64,000 bases of DNA from Curtobacterium sp. PhB115 (GCF_003752025.1 NZ_RJKR01000005.1:1052491-1116490), one strand, 5' to 3'; positions 1-8,754 are shown, numbered from the stretch's first letter. Made by a program: numbers and translations. The notes: a model not told the origin generated them from the letters alone.

Positions 1-389
1 TCCTGCCAGTCGGCGGTGTGCCGGATGCGGATGTGCTCGTAGCCCTGCCCCGAGTTCCCGCACTCCATCGTGACCCGGCCGAGTGCCGCGGTGTCGTACT
101 CGGCGACGGCCGCCCGGGTCGTGCTGTCGCACCGTGCGAGGGCGGCAGACCCGGGCAGGTCGGGCCCCGTGCGGGTGATGGTGACGGTGCTGTCACCCGC
201 GGGCGATGCAGCACCGGTCGTCGCACCGACGGTCGAACCGCCGCCGGTCGAGCCGCGGATGGTCGAGCCGCCGATGGTCGGGTCGTCCGCGCCCTGCCGC
301 GCCGTCAGGAACAGCCCGCCCGCGAGGAGACCAGCGGCCACCACGGCCGCGATCCCGGTGATGACGGGACGGTTGCGGTTCTGGGGCAC
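1..389 (-). CDS. Membrane-anchored hypothetical protein, 3' part missing
   Basis: The frame opens with GTG at 387-389 and runs off the left edge of the window, leaving 129 codons visible. The product starts MPQNRNRPVITG and has one hydrophobic helix at about residues 9-28, then a Ser/Gly/Thr-rich linker with GGST/RGST repeats (about 40-62) and the beginning of an extracytoplasmic domain with cysteines in ARCDSTT and MECGN. A short basic N-terminus before the helix fits a signal anchor. No Shine-Dalgarno is seen; ATACTG lies 5 bases before the start. I do not recognise the family, and the function cannot be judged from this fragment. Confidence 0.6.
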   Translation of the reverse strand, partial: MPQNRNRPVITGIAAVVAAGLLAGGLFLTARQGADDPTIGGSTIRGSTGGGSTVGATTGAASPAGDSTVTITRTGPDLPGSAALARCDSTTRAAVAEYDTAALGRVTMECGNSGQGYEHIRIRHTADWQ

Positions 390-472
390 GCGCCCAGTAT
401 GCCGGAGGCGGATCGTGCGTCCGGGCCGGGTCACGCCTCCGGGCCGGGTCGCGGACGACGGGTAGACGGGAT

Positions 473-521
473 GCGCCGGGCAGACCGGCCGCGCCGGGCA
501 GACGGGTTGCGCCGGGGACGG
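473..521. repeat. Short direct repeats GCGCCGGG(CAGAC)
   Basis: GCGCCGGGCAGAC occurs at 473-485 and 491-503, and a third degenerate copy starts at 509. The block lies in the 151-base gap between the truncated gene and the MFS gene and holds no recognisable gene. Confidence 0.5.
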
Positions 522-540
522 ACGGGAGGCCCGCCCCGCG

Positions 541-1791
541 TCAGGCGCGCGCGGCCAGCCGGGTCCCGGCGACGACGGCCAGGACGGCGACGAGCACCAC
601 GTACCCGATCAGGACGGGGAGCGTCGGGATCACCAGGAGCGCCGCGCCGACCGCCACGACCGGCACCGTGAGCCCGGCGTAGGCGATGAGGAAGGTGGCA
701 GCGAGCACTCCGCCGCGACGCTCCGGGCCGACGAGGGCCCCGGCGCTGGCGATGCTGGCCCGGAAGAGCAGACCGACCCCGGCACCGGCGATGACGCCAC
801 CGCCGATGAAGCCGGCGACCTGCAGCAACAGCGCGGCGACGGCCAGGATCACGAGTCCGCCGACGAGCAGCACCATGCCGAGACGGATCTGCTTCCGCTG
901 CGTCAGTCGGGCGAACACGATCTGCGACACCGCACTCGCGGCGAACACCCCGAAGGTCGTGGCGCCGGCAGCGAGCCGGTCGGTGACGTGGAAGGTGGTA
1001 CCGAGGAACGACGGCGCGACCGAGGTGAAGAGTCCCTGCACCGCGAGGGCCGCGAACGCTGCGGTACCGGCGGCCCAGAACTCGGCGCCCTTGCCCTCCG
1101 GTGCCTGCATGCGCTGCGGGCGGTAGGGCACGGGGGTGGTCGGGCGGTCGACGGTCTCCGGGACGGCGAGCACGAGGGCGAACGCGATGGCGAGGGCGAC
1201 GACGAAGACGACGTACGGGACCATCAGCGGCTGCCCGACGAACTCGGCGAGTGCGCCACCGACGAGGGCCCCGAGTGACAGGCCGCCGAGGTTGACCGCA
1301 CCGGCCGCGACGCTCGCACCCTTCGCGGAGTCGGGCGAACCGGTCGCGCGGACGCGGAGCTCCCCGAGGTGCGCGGTCGCGGTGGCCGTGAGCAGTCCGA
1401 CACCGAGGCCGGTGACGAGCCGGGCGACGATCAACCCGGAGACGTCGTTCCACACGAGGAAGAGCACGGCGGCCACGAGCTCGAGCGCGATCGACACGAG
1501 GATGAGCGGTCGGCGTCCGTGCACGTCGCTGAGGTGGCCGGCGAGGTACAGCGCACCGACGACGCCGACGCCGTACGCGGCGAAGATCACCGTCGTCGTG
1601 AAGGTCGGGAAGCCGTCGCGCGCCTGGTAGATGACGTACAGCGGTGCGGGGACGGTCGCGAAGGCCATCACCGAGAGGAACGCGAAGGCGACGGCCCAGA
1701 AGCCGAACCCGTGGCGCCGACGCGTGTGGGAACCGTGTCCGCGAGGTGCGGACACGCGCTGACTGGCCGGGGCTTCCGTGACGGTTGACAT
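541..1791 (-). CDS. MFS transporter (drug/sugar exporter-like)
   Basis: A 416-residue major facilitator protein, predicted to move small molecules across the cytoplasmic membrane. After a basic cytoplasmic N-terminus there are about twelve hydrophobic helices. The family loop signature GHLSDVHGRRP is at about residues 85-95 between helices 2 and 3. The ATG at 1791 was chosen because MSTVTEAPAS precedes the first helix directly; the frame upstream would run into the divergent LysR gene. It faces a LysR regulator across 81 bases, a common arrangement in which the regulator controls the transporter. The substrate cannot be told from sequence. Confidence 0.9.
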   Translation of the reverse strand: MSTVTEAPASQRVSAPRGHGSHTRRRHGFGFWAVAFAFLSVMAFATVPAPLYVIYQARDGFPTFTTTVIFAAYGVGVVGALYLAGHLSDVHGRRPLILVSIALELVAAVLFLVWNDVSGLIVARLVTGLGVGLLTATATAHLGELRVRATGSPDSAKGASVAAGAVNLGGLSLGALVGGALAEFVGQPLMVPYVVFVVALAIAFALVLAVPETVDRPTTPVPYRPQRMQAPEGKGAEFWAAGTAAFAALAVQGLFTSVAPSFLGTTFHVTDRLAAGATTFGVFAASAVSQIVFARLTQRKQIRLGMVLLVGGLVILAVAALLLQVAGFIGGGVIAGAGVGLLFRASIASAGALVGPERRGGVLAATFLIAYAGLTVPVVAVGAALLVIPTLPVLIGYVVLVAVLAVVAGTRLAARA

Positions 1792-1848
1792 GCTCCGATG
1801 ATGACGCCCGGCGCTCATCGAGTCCAACGGATGCTCTTGATGGAAGCC

Positions 1849-1863
1849 ATCGACGTGATCGAT
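1849..1863. promoter_or_regulatory. Candidate LysR-type site ATC-N9-GAT
   Basis: A 15-bp partial palindrome ATCGACGTGATCGAT containing the T-N11-A core typical of LysR-family sites (T at 1850, A at 1862). It lies between the divergent MFS and LysR starts. The motif is short enough to occur by chance. Confidence 0.3.
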
Positions 1864-1872
1864 GATGGGTGG

Positions 1873-2751
1873 GTGGAGACCCGCCTGCTCGAACAGTTCG
1901 TCACCGTCGCCGCAGAGGGCAGCGTCACCCGCGCCGCGGAACGCCTCTGGGCCGCGCAGTCGACCGTGTCGGCGGGGATCGCGTCGCTCGAACGGACCCT
2001 CGGAGTCCGGCTCTTCGACCGCACCGGCCGGCACCTCGTGCTCACCACCGCTGGAGAGGACCTGCTCCCCCACGCCCGCGCCGTGCTCGAGTCGCTCGAC
2101 CGCATGCGCGACCTGGCCACCGTCGACGACGCTGATCTGCGGGGTCGGGTGCGGCTCGGCATCTTCACCAGCATGGACATCGTCGACCTGACCGGGGTAC
2201 TCCGGCGGTTCCGGCAGCGGCACCCGCTCGTCGCCGTGGAGCTGATGACCTCGCCGTCGGGGACGACCGGGCTCGTGCAGGACCTCGCGGCGGGCCGGCT
2301 CGACCTCGCCTACACGGGGCTGCCCGCACTGCCCTCCGGAGTCGTGGTGGAGCCCCTGCGCGTGATGCCGTTCCGTGTGTTCACGGCCGCCGACCACCCG
2401 CTCGCCGGCCGGGGATCGGTGTCCCTGTCAGAGCTCGCGGACGAGCCGTTCATCGACACGGCGCACGGGTTCGGGAACCGGATCATCCTGGACGCCGCAC
2501 TCGAACGGCTCGGGATCCGTCGGCGCATCGTGGCGGAGATGAACGACATGCCCGCGGTGATCCGGTTCGCGTCGGCCGGGCTCGGCGTCGGGGTCGTGCC
2601 GGACTCGGGGGTGCGGCACGACGGTGCGGTGCTCGAGTTGGAGGACGACGTCGAACCCCTGCGCATCGGCCTGGCGATGCGGACGAGCCCGGAGCCGAAC
2701 CGCGCGGTGCGGGCCCTGGCGCGGGACATCGTGGCGGCGCGCGTCGAGTGA
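1873..2751 (+). CDS. LysR-family transcriptional regulator
   Basis: A 292-residue LysR regulator. The N-terminal winged helix-turn-helix (about residues 1-60) contains VTRAAERLWAAQSTVSAGIA followed by LERTLGVRLFDR, the standard family pattern. The rest is a periplasmic-binding-like effector domain. The GTG at 1873 (VETRLLEQFVTVAAEGS) gives the usual LysR N-terminal length; ATGs at 1798 and 1840 would add an untypical leader. It probably regulates the divergent MFS gene and itself. The effector is unknown. Confidence 0.88.
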   Translation: METRLLEQFVTVAAEGSVTRAAERLWAAQSTVSAGIASLERTLGVRLFDRTGRHLVLTTAGEDLLPHARAVLESLDRMRDLATVDDADLRGRVRLGIFTSMDIVDLTGVLRRFRQRHPLVAVELMTSPSGTTGLVQDLAAGRLDLAYTGLPALPSGVVVEPLRVMPFRVFTAADHPLAGRGSVSLSELADEPFIDTAHGFGNRIILDAALERLGIRRRIVAEMNDMPAVIRFASAGLGVGVVPDSGVRHDGAVLELEDDVEPLRIGLAMRTSPEPNRAVRALARDIVAARVE

Positions 2752-2756
2752 CGCTT

Positions 2757-2809
2757 CGTGAGCAGGAACGGTCGGGTCGCGGTTCGCGAGGCGACCATTC
2801 CTGCTCACG
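2757..2809. repeat. Dispersed palindrome, CGTGAGCAG(G/A)AATGGTCG family, copy 1
   Basis: Arms 2757-2774 and 2792-2809 (18 bp, one mismatch) enclose a 17-base loop just after the LysR stop codon. Related sequences are at 54927-54948 and 56864-56922. As RNA it would fold, so it may also terminate the LysR transcript. Confidence 0.7.
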
Positions 2810-2854
2810 ATGTGCGGTGGTCGGCCCCGTCCGACCGGCCGGCGGAGCTCCGGG

Positions 2855-3121
2855 TCAGTGGAAGTCGTTGCCGCCGTCGCCGTCGCCCGGCGTCTTGTGT
2901 CCGCCGAGCATGTCGTTGTCGTCCTGGTCGCTGGTGGAGGCGAGCTGCAGCATGGCGAGGACCACGACGACCACGATGAACGCGACGCCGAGGAAGATCA
3001 CGGCCAGCTGCAGTTCCCGCGTCGAGAACAGCACGACGAGCCCGGTGAACACCGCGATGATCGCGGAGATCCCGAGGAGCTCGACCGGGCGAAGACGGTC
3101 ACGACGGCTGGGGGTGGTCAT
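2855..3121 (-). CDS. Small two-helix membrane protein
   Basis: An 88-residue protein starting MTTPSRRDRLRPVELLG. Two hydrophobic segments (about residues 14-32 and 37-58) are followed by a polar Asp/Gly-rich tail ending GDGGNDFH. Its ATG at 3121 overlaps the stop codon of the upstream HdeD-like gene by four bases (ATGA), so the two are almost certainly translated from one message. I do not recognise a named family. Function unknown. Confidence 0.75.
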   Translation of the reverse strand: MTTPSRRDRLRPVELLGISAIIAVFTGLVVLFSTRELQLAVIFLGVAFIVVVVVLAMLQLASTSDQDDNDMLGGHKTPGDGDGGNDFH

Positions 3122-3777
3122 GCGTGTGGTGCTCCGTCCGGGGCGACGGCCGGTGCGGCCGTTCCCCACTTGTGCGAGAGGCCGGCGATCACGTGGAAGA
3201 CCGCCGTGATGGCGAGGTACGCGCCGAGCAGGCCGACGAGGACGATCGAGGCGTCGAGGGTCCCGGTGACCTGTTCCACACCGCCGAGCTGCTGGGAGTA
3301 GTCCGGCGGGGTGACGAGGAACGCGATCGCGAGCAGCAGGGTGAGCCCGCCGATCGTGGTCCAGTCGCGGGAGAAGGGGGAACGACGACGGGCGCGCAGC
3401 CCCTGCGTGAGTTCGAGGGCTCCGGTCAGCACGGCGAACGCGACGACGACCGCGATGAACGCGGGCAGGCCGAGGCCGTTGCCGGCGAACCCGGCGACCG
3501 CCGCGAGCAGCGTGATGACGGCCTGCAGCAACGTTGTGCGGCGGGACCGGGCATCGAGCGGCATCCGGTTCAGGGCGGCGAAGAGGAGCACGAGTCCCTC
3601 GACCAGGGCGAAGGCCCCGAACAGCAGGAGCCCGTACCCGGCGGCGTGGTTCGACGAGAAGGTGATGACCATCGCCACGACCGCGGCGGGCACGGCCCGG
3701 AGGATCGGGATCGGCCAGTACCGCGCGCGTTGGGTCGCGTCGTTCACGGTGGTGGCGTCGTCCACGGTGTCGGACAC
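3118..3777 (-). CDS. HdeD/DUF308-like integral membrane protein
   Basis: A 219-residue protein with about six to seven hydrophobic helices arranged as pairs, resembling the DUF308/HdeD family of small multispanning proteins; HdeD is linked to acid resistance in enteric bacteria, but the role here is unknown. The GTG at 3777 was chosen because AAAGAGG lies 6 bases upstream in the mRNA; the longer frame has no such site. It leads a two-gene operon with the small membrane protein downstream. Confidence 0.75.
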   Translation of the reverse strand: MSDTVDDATTVNDATQRARYWPIPILRAVPAAVVAMVITFSSNHAAGYGLLLFGAFALVEGLVLLFAALNRMPLDARSRRTTLLQAVITLLAAVAGFAGNGLGLPAFIAVVVAFAVLTGALELTQGLRARRRSPFSRDWTTIGGLTLLLAIAFLVTPPDYSQQLGGVEQVTGTLDASIVLVGLLGAYLAITAVFHVIAGLSHKWGTAAPAVAPDGAPHA

Positions 3778-3900
3778 GAGACCTCTTTCAGGCAGCCGGA
3801 TCGTGATGTCGATCCTACCGCCGGTGCGAGTGCCGACCGACCGCGGGGCGACCCGGAGCACTGAGGATGCTCGAATCCGGGCCGCCCAGCCCCGTTCCGC

Positions 3901-3957
3901 TCAGGTCAGATCAGACCCGGTCAGGTCAGACCAGGTCAGGTCAGACCAGGTCAGGTC
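3901..3957. repeat. Tandem 15-bp repeat TCAGGTCAGACCAGG
   Basis: Two exact 15-bp units (3921-3935 and 3936-3950) are preceded by a degenerate 20-base unit and followed by a partial one. The last partial unit overlaps the stop codon of the surface-protein gene, so unit-number changes could alter its end. Confidence 0.75.
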
Positions 3958-5924
3958 CGCCGAGACCCGTCGGCGTCCGCTGCCCGTCGCAGCCGGCGTC
4001 GGGCGAGCCACCAGCAGGCGCCCCCGGCGGCGACCAGCGCCCCGCCGAGCGCCGCGAGCAACCCCAGGTCCTCGGCCCCGGTGTAGGCGAGTGCACCCGA
4101 TCGAGCGGGTCCGTCGTCGGGGACCGGACCCGCGTCGTCGGCATCGGCGTCGTGACCATCCGCACGAGGCGCGTCCGGGAGACCGGGTCCGGCACCGTCG
4201 TCGTCAGGACCGGGGCCCGCCGGCGAGGGCGAGGGCGCCGGGCCGTCATCGCCCGGATCGACGACCAGGCCGACCTCGGTCGAGGGGTCCCCGCCGTCCG
4301 GGTCGGTCGGCGAGGTCGCGGTCGCCACGTTCAGCACGTCGGACCCGTCCCCCCGGTACTCGGGGTCGAGCACCGCACGGATCCGGAAGTCGAGGGTCTC
4401 CCCCACGGCGAGCGCCACGTCCGAGGTGCACGTCACGACCTGGGCCACCGCCGTGCAGCCGTCGTCAGAGCCGGCGAAGCGCATCACGTCGGGCAGCTCG
4501 TCGACCGCGCCGACCTGCTGCGCGACCGCCGGGCCGCGGTTCCGAGCGGTGACGAGGTACTCGACCTCGTCACCCGGTCGGACGGCGGTCGACGGCGACA
4601 CCGACTTGTCCGTCTCGACGTGCGCGACGGTGGGCTCCGGCGGGGCCGCGGTGACCGTGGTGCTCGCCCGCGAGGTGCTGTCGGACTCGTCCGTGTCGGA
4701 CATCGAGGTCGGCGGGGCGATCGTGGCCACGCTCTCGAGTTCGCCCGCGGCCTGCTCGGCGATCGTGCCCTCGACCGTGACGACCGCCGAACCCCCGCGC
4801 GGCAGCGACAGGTCGGTCGCCACGTCCCCCGTGCCCGTCGCGGTGGCGCAGCCGGAGCCGTCGGCGGCCGTGCAGTTCCAGGAGACGTCCTCGATGCCGT
4901 CGGGGACGTCGACCCGCAGTGGGCTCGGGTCGGCGGCGTTCGGCCCGGGGTTTCGCGCGGTGACCGTGTAGGCGACGGGCTTGCCGGCCTCGGCGGTCGG
5001 CGGCAGGTCGTGCTCGACCGACAGGTCCGCCGGCTTCCACACCCGGAGCGCGTCGACCTCGTGCTTGTTCACATGGCTGCCGGTTGCGCCGGCGAAGCCG
5101 AGGCGGAGCGTGCTCGGCAGTGCGGTCTGGTCGTCGCCGTGGAGCGGCACGGCGTCGAGCACGGTGCGCATCGTCGACCCGACCTGCAGACGCACGGTCA
5201 TCGACAGCTCACCGGCGCCCCCCGGCAGCAGCGTGACGCGGACCTTCCGCGGAGCCGAACCGGCGCTCTCGGCACCACCGGGAGCGGGTGCGCCGTCGAC
5301 GTACCGGTACCCGGTGATGCCGTCACCGGAGCCACGCACCACCACCATGCCGGGCTGGGCTCCCGGCCCGGACCCGTTGATCCGCGACGAGAAGTTGCCG
5401 TAGTGGTCGATCGCGATCCCCGCGAACCCGCCGGGGACCCCCGGCAGGTCGCACACCCGACCGCCGCCCTCGGTGACCTCTTTCCGGCAGGCGTACCCGA
5501 GCCCCGCGCCGAACGACCCGACGCCCTGCGCGGCTGCCCCGTCGGCCAGGTAGAGCAGGAGCCCGTCCGCTCCGGGGTCGTCCTTGTCGCTGTACATCGC
5601 GTACGTGAACTCGATCTCGAGCCCGGTGTCCGAGGGGAACGTGTCGTTCGTGGACCACGCGCCGGCCTGGTTCCGGACGTCCTCCGTCAGCCGGAGCCGC
5701 CCGCCGGACACCGCCGCGTCTCCGTGCAGGGCGCCACCGGACGCGCTGGAGAACTGGTTGACGTACGGGAAGTCGAGCGCGGCGGCGTTCGAGCCGGACG
5801 GGGCGACCGCCGGGGCCGCGAGCACGGCCAGGGCGGTGAGCGCGGTGCACGCAGTGGCGAGGCGCCGCGCCACGCGTGATCGGGCCGGTCGTGGGACGGA
5901 TGCTGGTGCAGTGGGTTCTGTCAT
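3951..5924 (-). CDS. Wall-anchored lectin/DUF11 surface protein with sortase-E motif
   Basis: A 657-residue exported protein. A signal peptide with Arg-rich n-region and a hydrophobic stretch ends near SGSNAA (about residue 48). About residues 50-275 look like a legume/L-type lectin beta-sandwich (LDFPYVNQFSS; AGDLs-like metal/sugar loops such as DKDDPGADGLLLYLADG). Two DUF11-type repeats follow (about 285-410 and 430-560, each with AYTVTARNPGP or YLVTARNRGP). A Pro/Asp/Gly-rich wall spacer precedes LAYTG (about 612-616), a hydrophobic helix and RRR tail: the LAxTG signal of class E sortases in high-GC Gram-positives. It likely acts as an adhesin or carbohydrate-binding surface protein. Confidence 0.82.
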   Translation of the reverse strand: MTEPTAPASVPRPARSRVARRLATACTALTALAVLAAPAVAPSGSNAAALDFPYVNQFSSASGGALHGDAAVSGGRLRLTEDVRNQAGAWSTNDTFPSDTGLEIEFTYAMYSDKDDPGADGLLLYLADGAAAQGVGSFGAGLGYACRKEVTEGGGRVCDLPGVPGGFAGIAIDHYGNFSSRINGSGPGAQPGMVVVRGSGDGITGYRYVDGAPAPGGAESAGSAPRKVRVTLLPGGAGELSMTVRLQVGSTMRTVLDAVPLHGDDQTALPSTLRLGFAGATGSHVNKHEVDALRVWKPADLSVEHDLPPTAEAGKPVAYTVTARNPGPNAADPSPLRVDVPDGIEDVSWNCTAADGSGCATATGTGDVATDLSLPRGGSAVVTVEGTIAEQAAGELESVATIAPPTSMSDTDESDSTSRASTTVTAAPPEPTVAHVETDKSVSPSTAVRPGDEVEYLVTARNRGPAVAQQVGAVDELPDVMRFAGSDDGCTAVAQVVTCTSDVALAVGETLDFRIRAVLDPEYRGDGSDVLNVATATSPTDPDGGDPSTEVGLVVDPGDDGPAPSPSPAGPGPDDDGAGPGLPDAPRADGHDADADDAGPVPDDGPARSGALAYTGAEDLGLLAALGGALVAAGGACWWLARRRLRRAADADGSRRT

Positions 5925-6092
5925 GGACCGATCGTCGCGATCTGGACCCGGCGACCGCGGGGCCCGGGACCGATCTGTGGAACGCGGCCACGGGCCTCCG
6001 GGCTGTGGAGGAAGGGATCGGGAATAGCGCTCCGGACGCGTGCATTGGTTGTCGGTGACACCTTTCCGTCTCAGAACAAGAAGGATCACCAC

Positions 6093-6653
6093 ATGACGAA
6101 CGTCCTCGTGCTCGTCGGCAGCCTCCGCGCCGGCTCGATCAACCGCAAGCTCGCCGAGGCGGCCGACCACCACGCCCCCGAGGGCATCGAGCTCTCGACC
6201 TTCGACGGCATCGTGGACCTGCCCTTCTACAACGAGGACATCGACGGCGACACCCCGCCCGCCTCGGCCGTCGCCTTCCGTGCCGCGATCGACGACTCGG
6301 ACGCCGTGCTCGTCGTCACGCCCGAGTACAACGGCACCATCCCCGCCGTGCTGAAGAACGCGCTCGACTGGGCCTCACGTCCGTTCGGCGCTTCCCCGCT
6401 GTCCGGCAAGCCGCTCGCCGTCATCGGCTCGGCGTTCGGCCAGTACGGCGGCGTCTGGGCACACGACGACGCCCGCAAGGCCGCCGGGATCGCGGGCGCG
6501 AAGGTGCTCGAGGACGTCAAGGTCGCCATCCCGCAGTCGGTCGTCCGCTTCGCCGAGACGCACCCGCGCGAGGACGCCGAGGTCACCACGCTCGTGCAGG
6601 GCGCGCTGAACGCGCTCGCCGAGGCCGCGCAGGAGCCCGCAGCTGCCGCGTAG
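6093..6653 (+). CDS. NADPH-dependent FMN reductase family protein
   Basis: A 186-residue flavodoxin-fold reductase. The phosphate-binding loop GSLRAGSINRKLA is at residues 9-21 and the FMN contact region PEYNGTIPAVLKNALDW at about 77-93, both hallmarks of the family, which reduces quinones, azo dyes or chromate using NAD(P)H. The ATG at 6093 is preceded by AGAAGGA at suitable distance. It ends 17 bases before a perfect 20-bp hairpin and appears to be monocistronic. Confidence 0.9.
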   Translation: MTNVLVLVGSLRAGSINRKLAEAADHHAPEGIELSTFDGIVDLPFYNEDIDGDTPPASAVAFRAAIDDSDAVLVVTPEYNGTIPAVLKNALDWASRPFGASPLSGKPLAVIGSAFGQYGGVWAHDDARKAAGIAGAKVLEDVKVAIPQSVVRFAETHPREDAEVTTLVQGALNALAEAAQEPAAAA

Positions 6654-6670
6654 CCCACGCGACCAGACGA

Positions 6671-6714
6671 CGGACGGGAGGCCCGTGGCGACACCGCCAC
6701 GGGCCTCCCGTCCG
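6671..6714 (+). terminator. Perfect 20-bp hairpin terminator (GGAGGCCCG family)
   Basis: Arms 6671-6690 and 6695-6714 match perfectly around a 4-base loop (ACAC), 17 bases after the FMN reductase stop. There is no T-tract, as is common in high-GC actinobacteria. Confidence 0.85.
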
Positions 6715-6726
6715 TCCCGTGCGCAC

Positions 6727-6790
6727 GCACGACCGCGACCCGCGCGCAGGCACGACTGCGACCCGCGACAACGCACGATCGCAACCCGTG
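6727..6790. repeat. Three 18-bp direct repeats with 23-bp period before MarR gene
   Basis: Copies at 6727-6744, 6750-6767 and 6773-6790 share GCACGA-CGC-ACCCG-G with few changes and exactly 23-bp spacing, which is close to two helical turns. They lie 45-110 bases upstream of the MarR-family start and could be iterated operators. Confidence 0.6.
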
Positions 6791-6822
6791 CGTTCGCTAG
6801 ACGACCTACTAACGAGACGGGT

Positions 6823-6828
6823 TACCCT
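6823..6828 (+). promoter_or_regulatory. -10 box TACCCT for leaderless MarR gene
   Basis: TACCCT ends 6 bases before the ATG at 6835, so transcription would begin at the start codon. Confidence 0.55.
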
Positions 6829-6834
6829 GACCCC

Positions 6835-7347
6835 ATGTCCATGCAGGAGATCACCGAGGCGTCCGGGTACTGGTTCCCCGACGACGATGCGACCCAGCGC
6901 GGGGTCGCCGTCCTCAACGCCCTGCGCCGCTACCGCTCCGCCGAGACCGCGATGCGCCGCCGCACCCGGGACTCCATGGGCATGGGCGAGACCGACCTGC
7001 TGGCCGTCCGCTACCTGCTGCAGGCCCAGCGATCCGGCCGCAGCGTCAGCCCGAAGGACCTCGCCGCGTACCTCAAGATCTCCTCGGCCTCGACGACGAT
7101 CCTCATCGACCGGCTCGTGAAGTCGAACCACGTGCGTCGCGACCCCCACCCGACCGACCGTCGTGCGCTCGTGATCACCCCGACGACGGAGACCGACGAC
7201 GAGGTCCGCGCGACCCTCGGTGTGATGCACCGCCGGATGATGTCGATCGCCGAGGGGCTCCCGGCGGGCGAGGCCCGCATCGTCGCCGCCTTCCTCGAGC
7301 AGATGCGCGAAGCGGTCGACCTGGTCGATCCGGCCCCCGCACACTGA
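6835..7347 (+). CDS. MarR-family transcriptional regulator
   Basis: A 170-residue winged-helix protein. The DNA-binding part (about residues 55-125) contains LLAVRYLLQAQRSG, VSPKDLAAYLKISSASTTILIDRL and the wing RRDPHPTDRRALVI, which fit the MarR fold well. No Shine-Dalgarno precedes the ATG, consistent with a leaderless message. It follows three direct repeats that may be its operators and precedes the Dps/SDR/FAD cluster, so a role in redox or stress control is plausible but inferred. Confidence 0.88.
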   Translation: MSMQEITEASGYWFPDDDATQRGVAVLNALRRYRSAETAMRRRTRDSMGMGETDLLAVRYLLQAQRSGRSVSPKDLAAYLKISSASTTILIDRLVKSNHVRRDPHPTDRRALVITPTTETDDEVRATLGVMHRRMMSIAEGLPAGEARIVAAFLEQMREAVDLVDPAPAH

Positions 7348-7437
7348 CCGGGGGACACCTCGTTCCACGTGCTCTGAGAGCCGACTCTGCCGCGGCGCGT
7401 AGACCGGAACGGTCAACCGACGCGAAAGGAGCCGATC

Positions 7438-7944
7438 ATGCACGCATCGGACAAGCTCGCCAAGAACCTCCAGGCCGTCCTCGTGGACCTCATCGACCTG
7501 CACCTGCAGGGCAAGCAGGCCCACTGGAACATCCTGGGCACGAACTTCCGCGACCTGCACCTGCAGCTCGACGAGATCGTCGACGCCGCACGTGAGTTCG
7601 CGGACGACACCGCCGAGCGCATGCGCGCGCTCTACGCCGTGCCCGACGGCCGCTCGAGCACGGTCGCGGCCTCGAGCCACCTCGACCAGTTCCCCGAGGG
7701 CGAGATCACGACGCACGACGCCATCGACCAGGTGACGCTCCGCCTCTACCAGGCGACCGGCACCATGCGCGATGTGCACGACGAGGTCGACGAAGAGGAC
7801 CCGACGACCGCGGACCTGCTCCACGGTTTCATCGAGCGCCTCGAGCAGCTCGCGTGGATGGTCTCCGCCGAGAACCGCGCACCGAGCACGCCGCTCGCCT
7901 CGGCCACCACGCCCGCCGTCGCCAACGCCTCGGCGCACGCGTAA
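7438..7944 (+). CDS. dps: Dps-family DNA-binding ferritin-like protein
   Basis: A 168-residue Dps homologue, of the usual family length. These proteins form hollow dodecamers that oxidise and store iron and protect DNA. The ferroxidase residues are visible in KQAHWNILGTNFRDLH (His29, Trp30, His41), LQLDE (Asp45) and the ADDTAER helix (about 55-61). The C-terminal tail is Ala/Thr/Ser-rich rather than lysine-rich. A strong AAAGGAG (7425-7431) precedes the ATG. Only nine bases separate it from the next SDR gene, so both are probably co-transcribed. Confidence 0.93.
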   Translation: MHASDKLAKNLQAVLVDLIDLHLQGKQAHWNILGTNFRDLHLQLDEIVDAAREFADDTAERMRALYAVPDGRSSTVAASSHLDQFPEGEITTHDAIDQVTLRLYQATGTMRDVHDEVDEEDPTTADLLHGFIERLEQLAWMVSAENRAPSTPLASATTPAVANASAHA

Positions 7945-7953
7945 GGGGGCCGG

Positions 7954-8754
7954 GTGGACCTCGGGATCCAGGGGAAGACCGCACTCGTCTTCGGTGCCGA
8001 CTCCGGCATCGGCTGGAACACGGCGCGCATCCTCCTGCAGGAGGGCGCGACCGTCGTCGTGAGCGACATCGACCAGGCGCAGCTCGACAACAGCGCCGAC
8101 CAGCTCGAGGCACCGCAGGGCAAGCTGCACGCGTTCGCGGCGGACGTCACGGACACGGCGAGCCTCGCGGCCCTGCACGAGAAGGTGCGGGACGCCGTCG
8201 GCGAGATCGACATCCTGGTGCAGTCCTCCGGCGTCACCGGCGCCCAGGGGCTGTTCCACGAGATCGACGAGGAGGGCTGGGCGAAGACCATCGACATCGA
8301 TCTGATGGGCCCGGTCCGCATCACCCGCGAGTTCATCGGCGACCTGCGACAGGGCGGCTGGGGCCGCATCGTGTACCTCGTGTCGGAGGACGCGTCGCAG
8401 CCGTACGACGACGAGCTGCCGTACTGCGCGGCGAAGGCGGGCGTGCTGTCGTTCGCGAAGGGCCTCTCGCGTTCCTACGCGACCGAGGGCCTGCTCGTGA
8501 ACACGGTCAGCCCCGCCTTCATCCACACGCCGATGACCGACGCGATGATGGACAAGCGGGCCAAGCAGACCGGCCAGAGCTTCGACGAGGCCATCGAGTC
8601 GTTCCTCGACGAGGAGCGGCCGTACATGGAACTCAAGCGACGCGGTGAACCGGAAGAGGTCGCGAACGTCATCGCGTTCCTCTGCTCCGACCTCGCCAGC
8701 TTCGTCAACGGTTCGAACTACCGGGTCGACTCCGGCTCGGTCGCCACGATCTGA
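7954..8754 (+). CDS. Short-chain dehydrogenase/reductase
   Basis: A 266-residue classical SDR. The Rossmann motif GADSGIG is at residues 14-20 and the catalytic YCAAK (Tyr157, Lys161) follows a serine in YLVSEDASQP (about 144-149). The usual NNAG is replaced by QSSGV at about 90-94. The GTG start at 7954 is nine bases after dps. The gene probably belongs to the dps stress operon. Substrate unknown. Confidence 0.88.
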   Translation: MDLGIQGKTALVFGADSGIGWNTARILLQEGATVVVSDIDQAQLDNSADQLEAPQGKLHAFAADVTDTASLAALHEKVRDAVGEIDILVQSSGVTGAQGLFHEIDEEGWAKTIDIDLMGPVRITREFIGDLRQGGWGRIVYLVSEDASQPYDDELPYCAAKAGVLSFAKGLSRSYATEGLLVNTVSPAFIHTPMTDAMMDKRAKQTGQSFDEAIESFLDEERPYMELKRRGEPEEVANVIAFLCSDLASFVNGSNYRVDSGSVATI

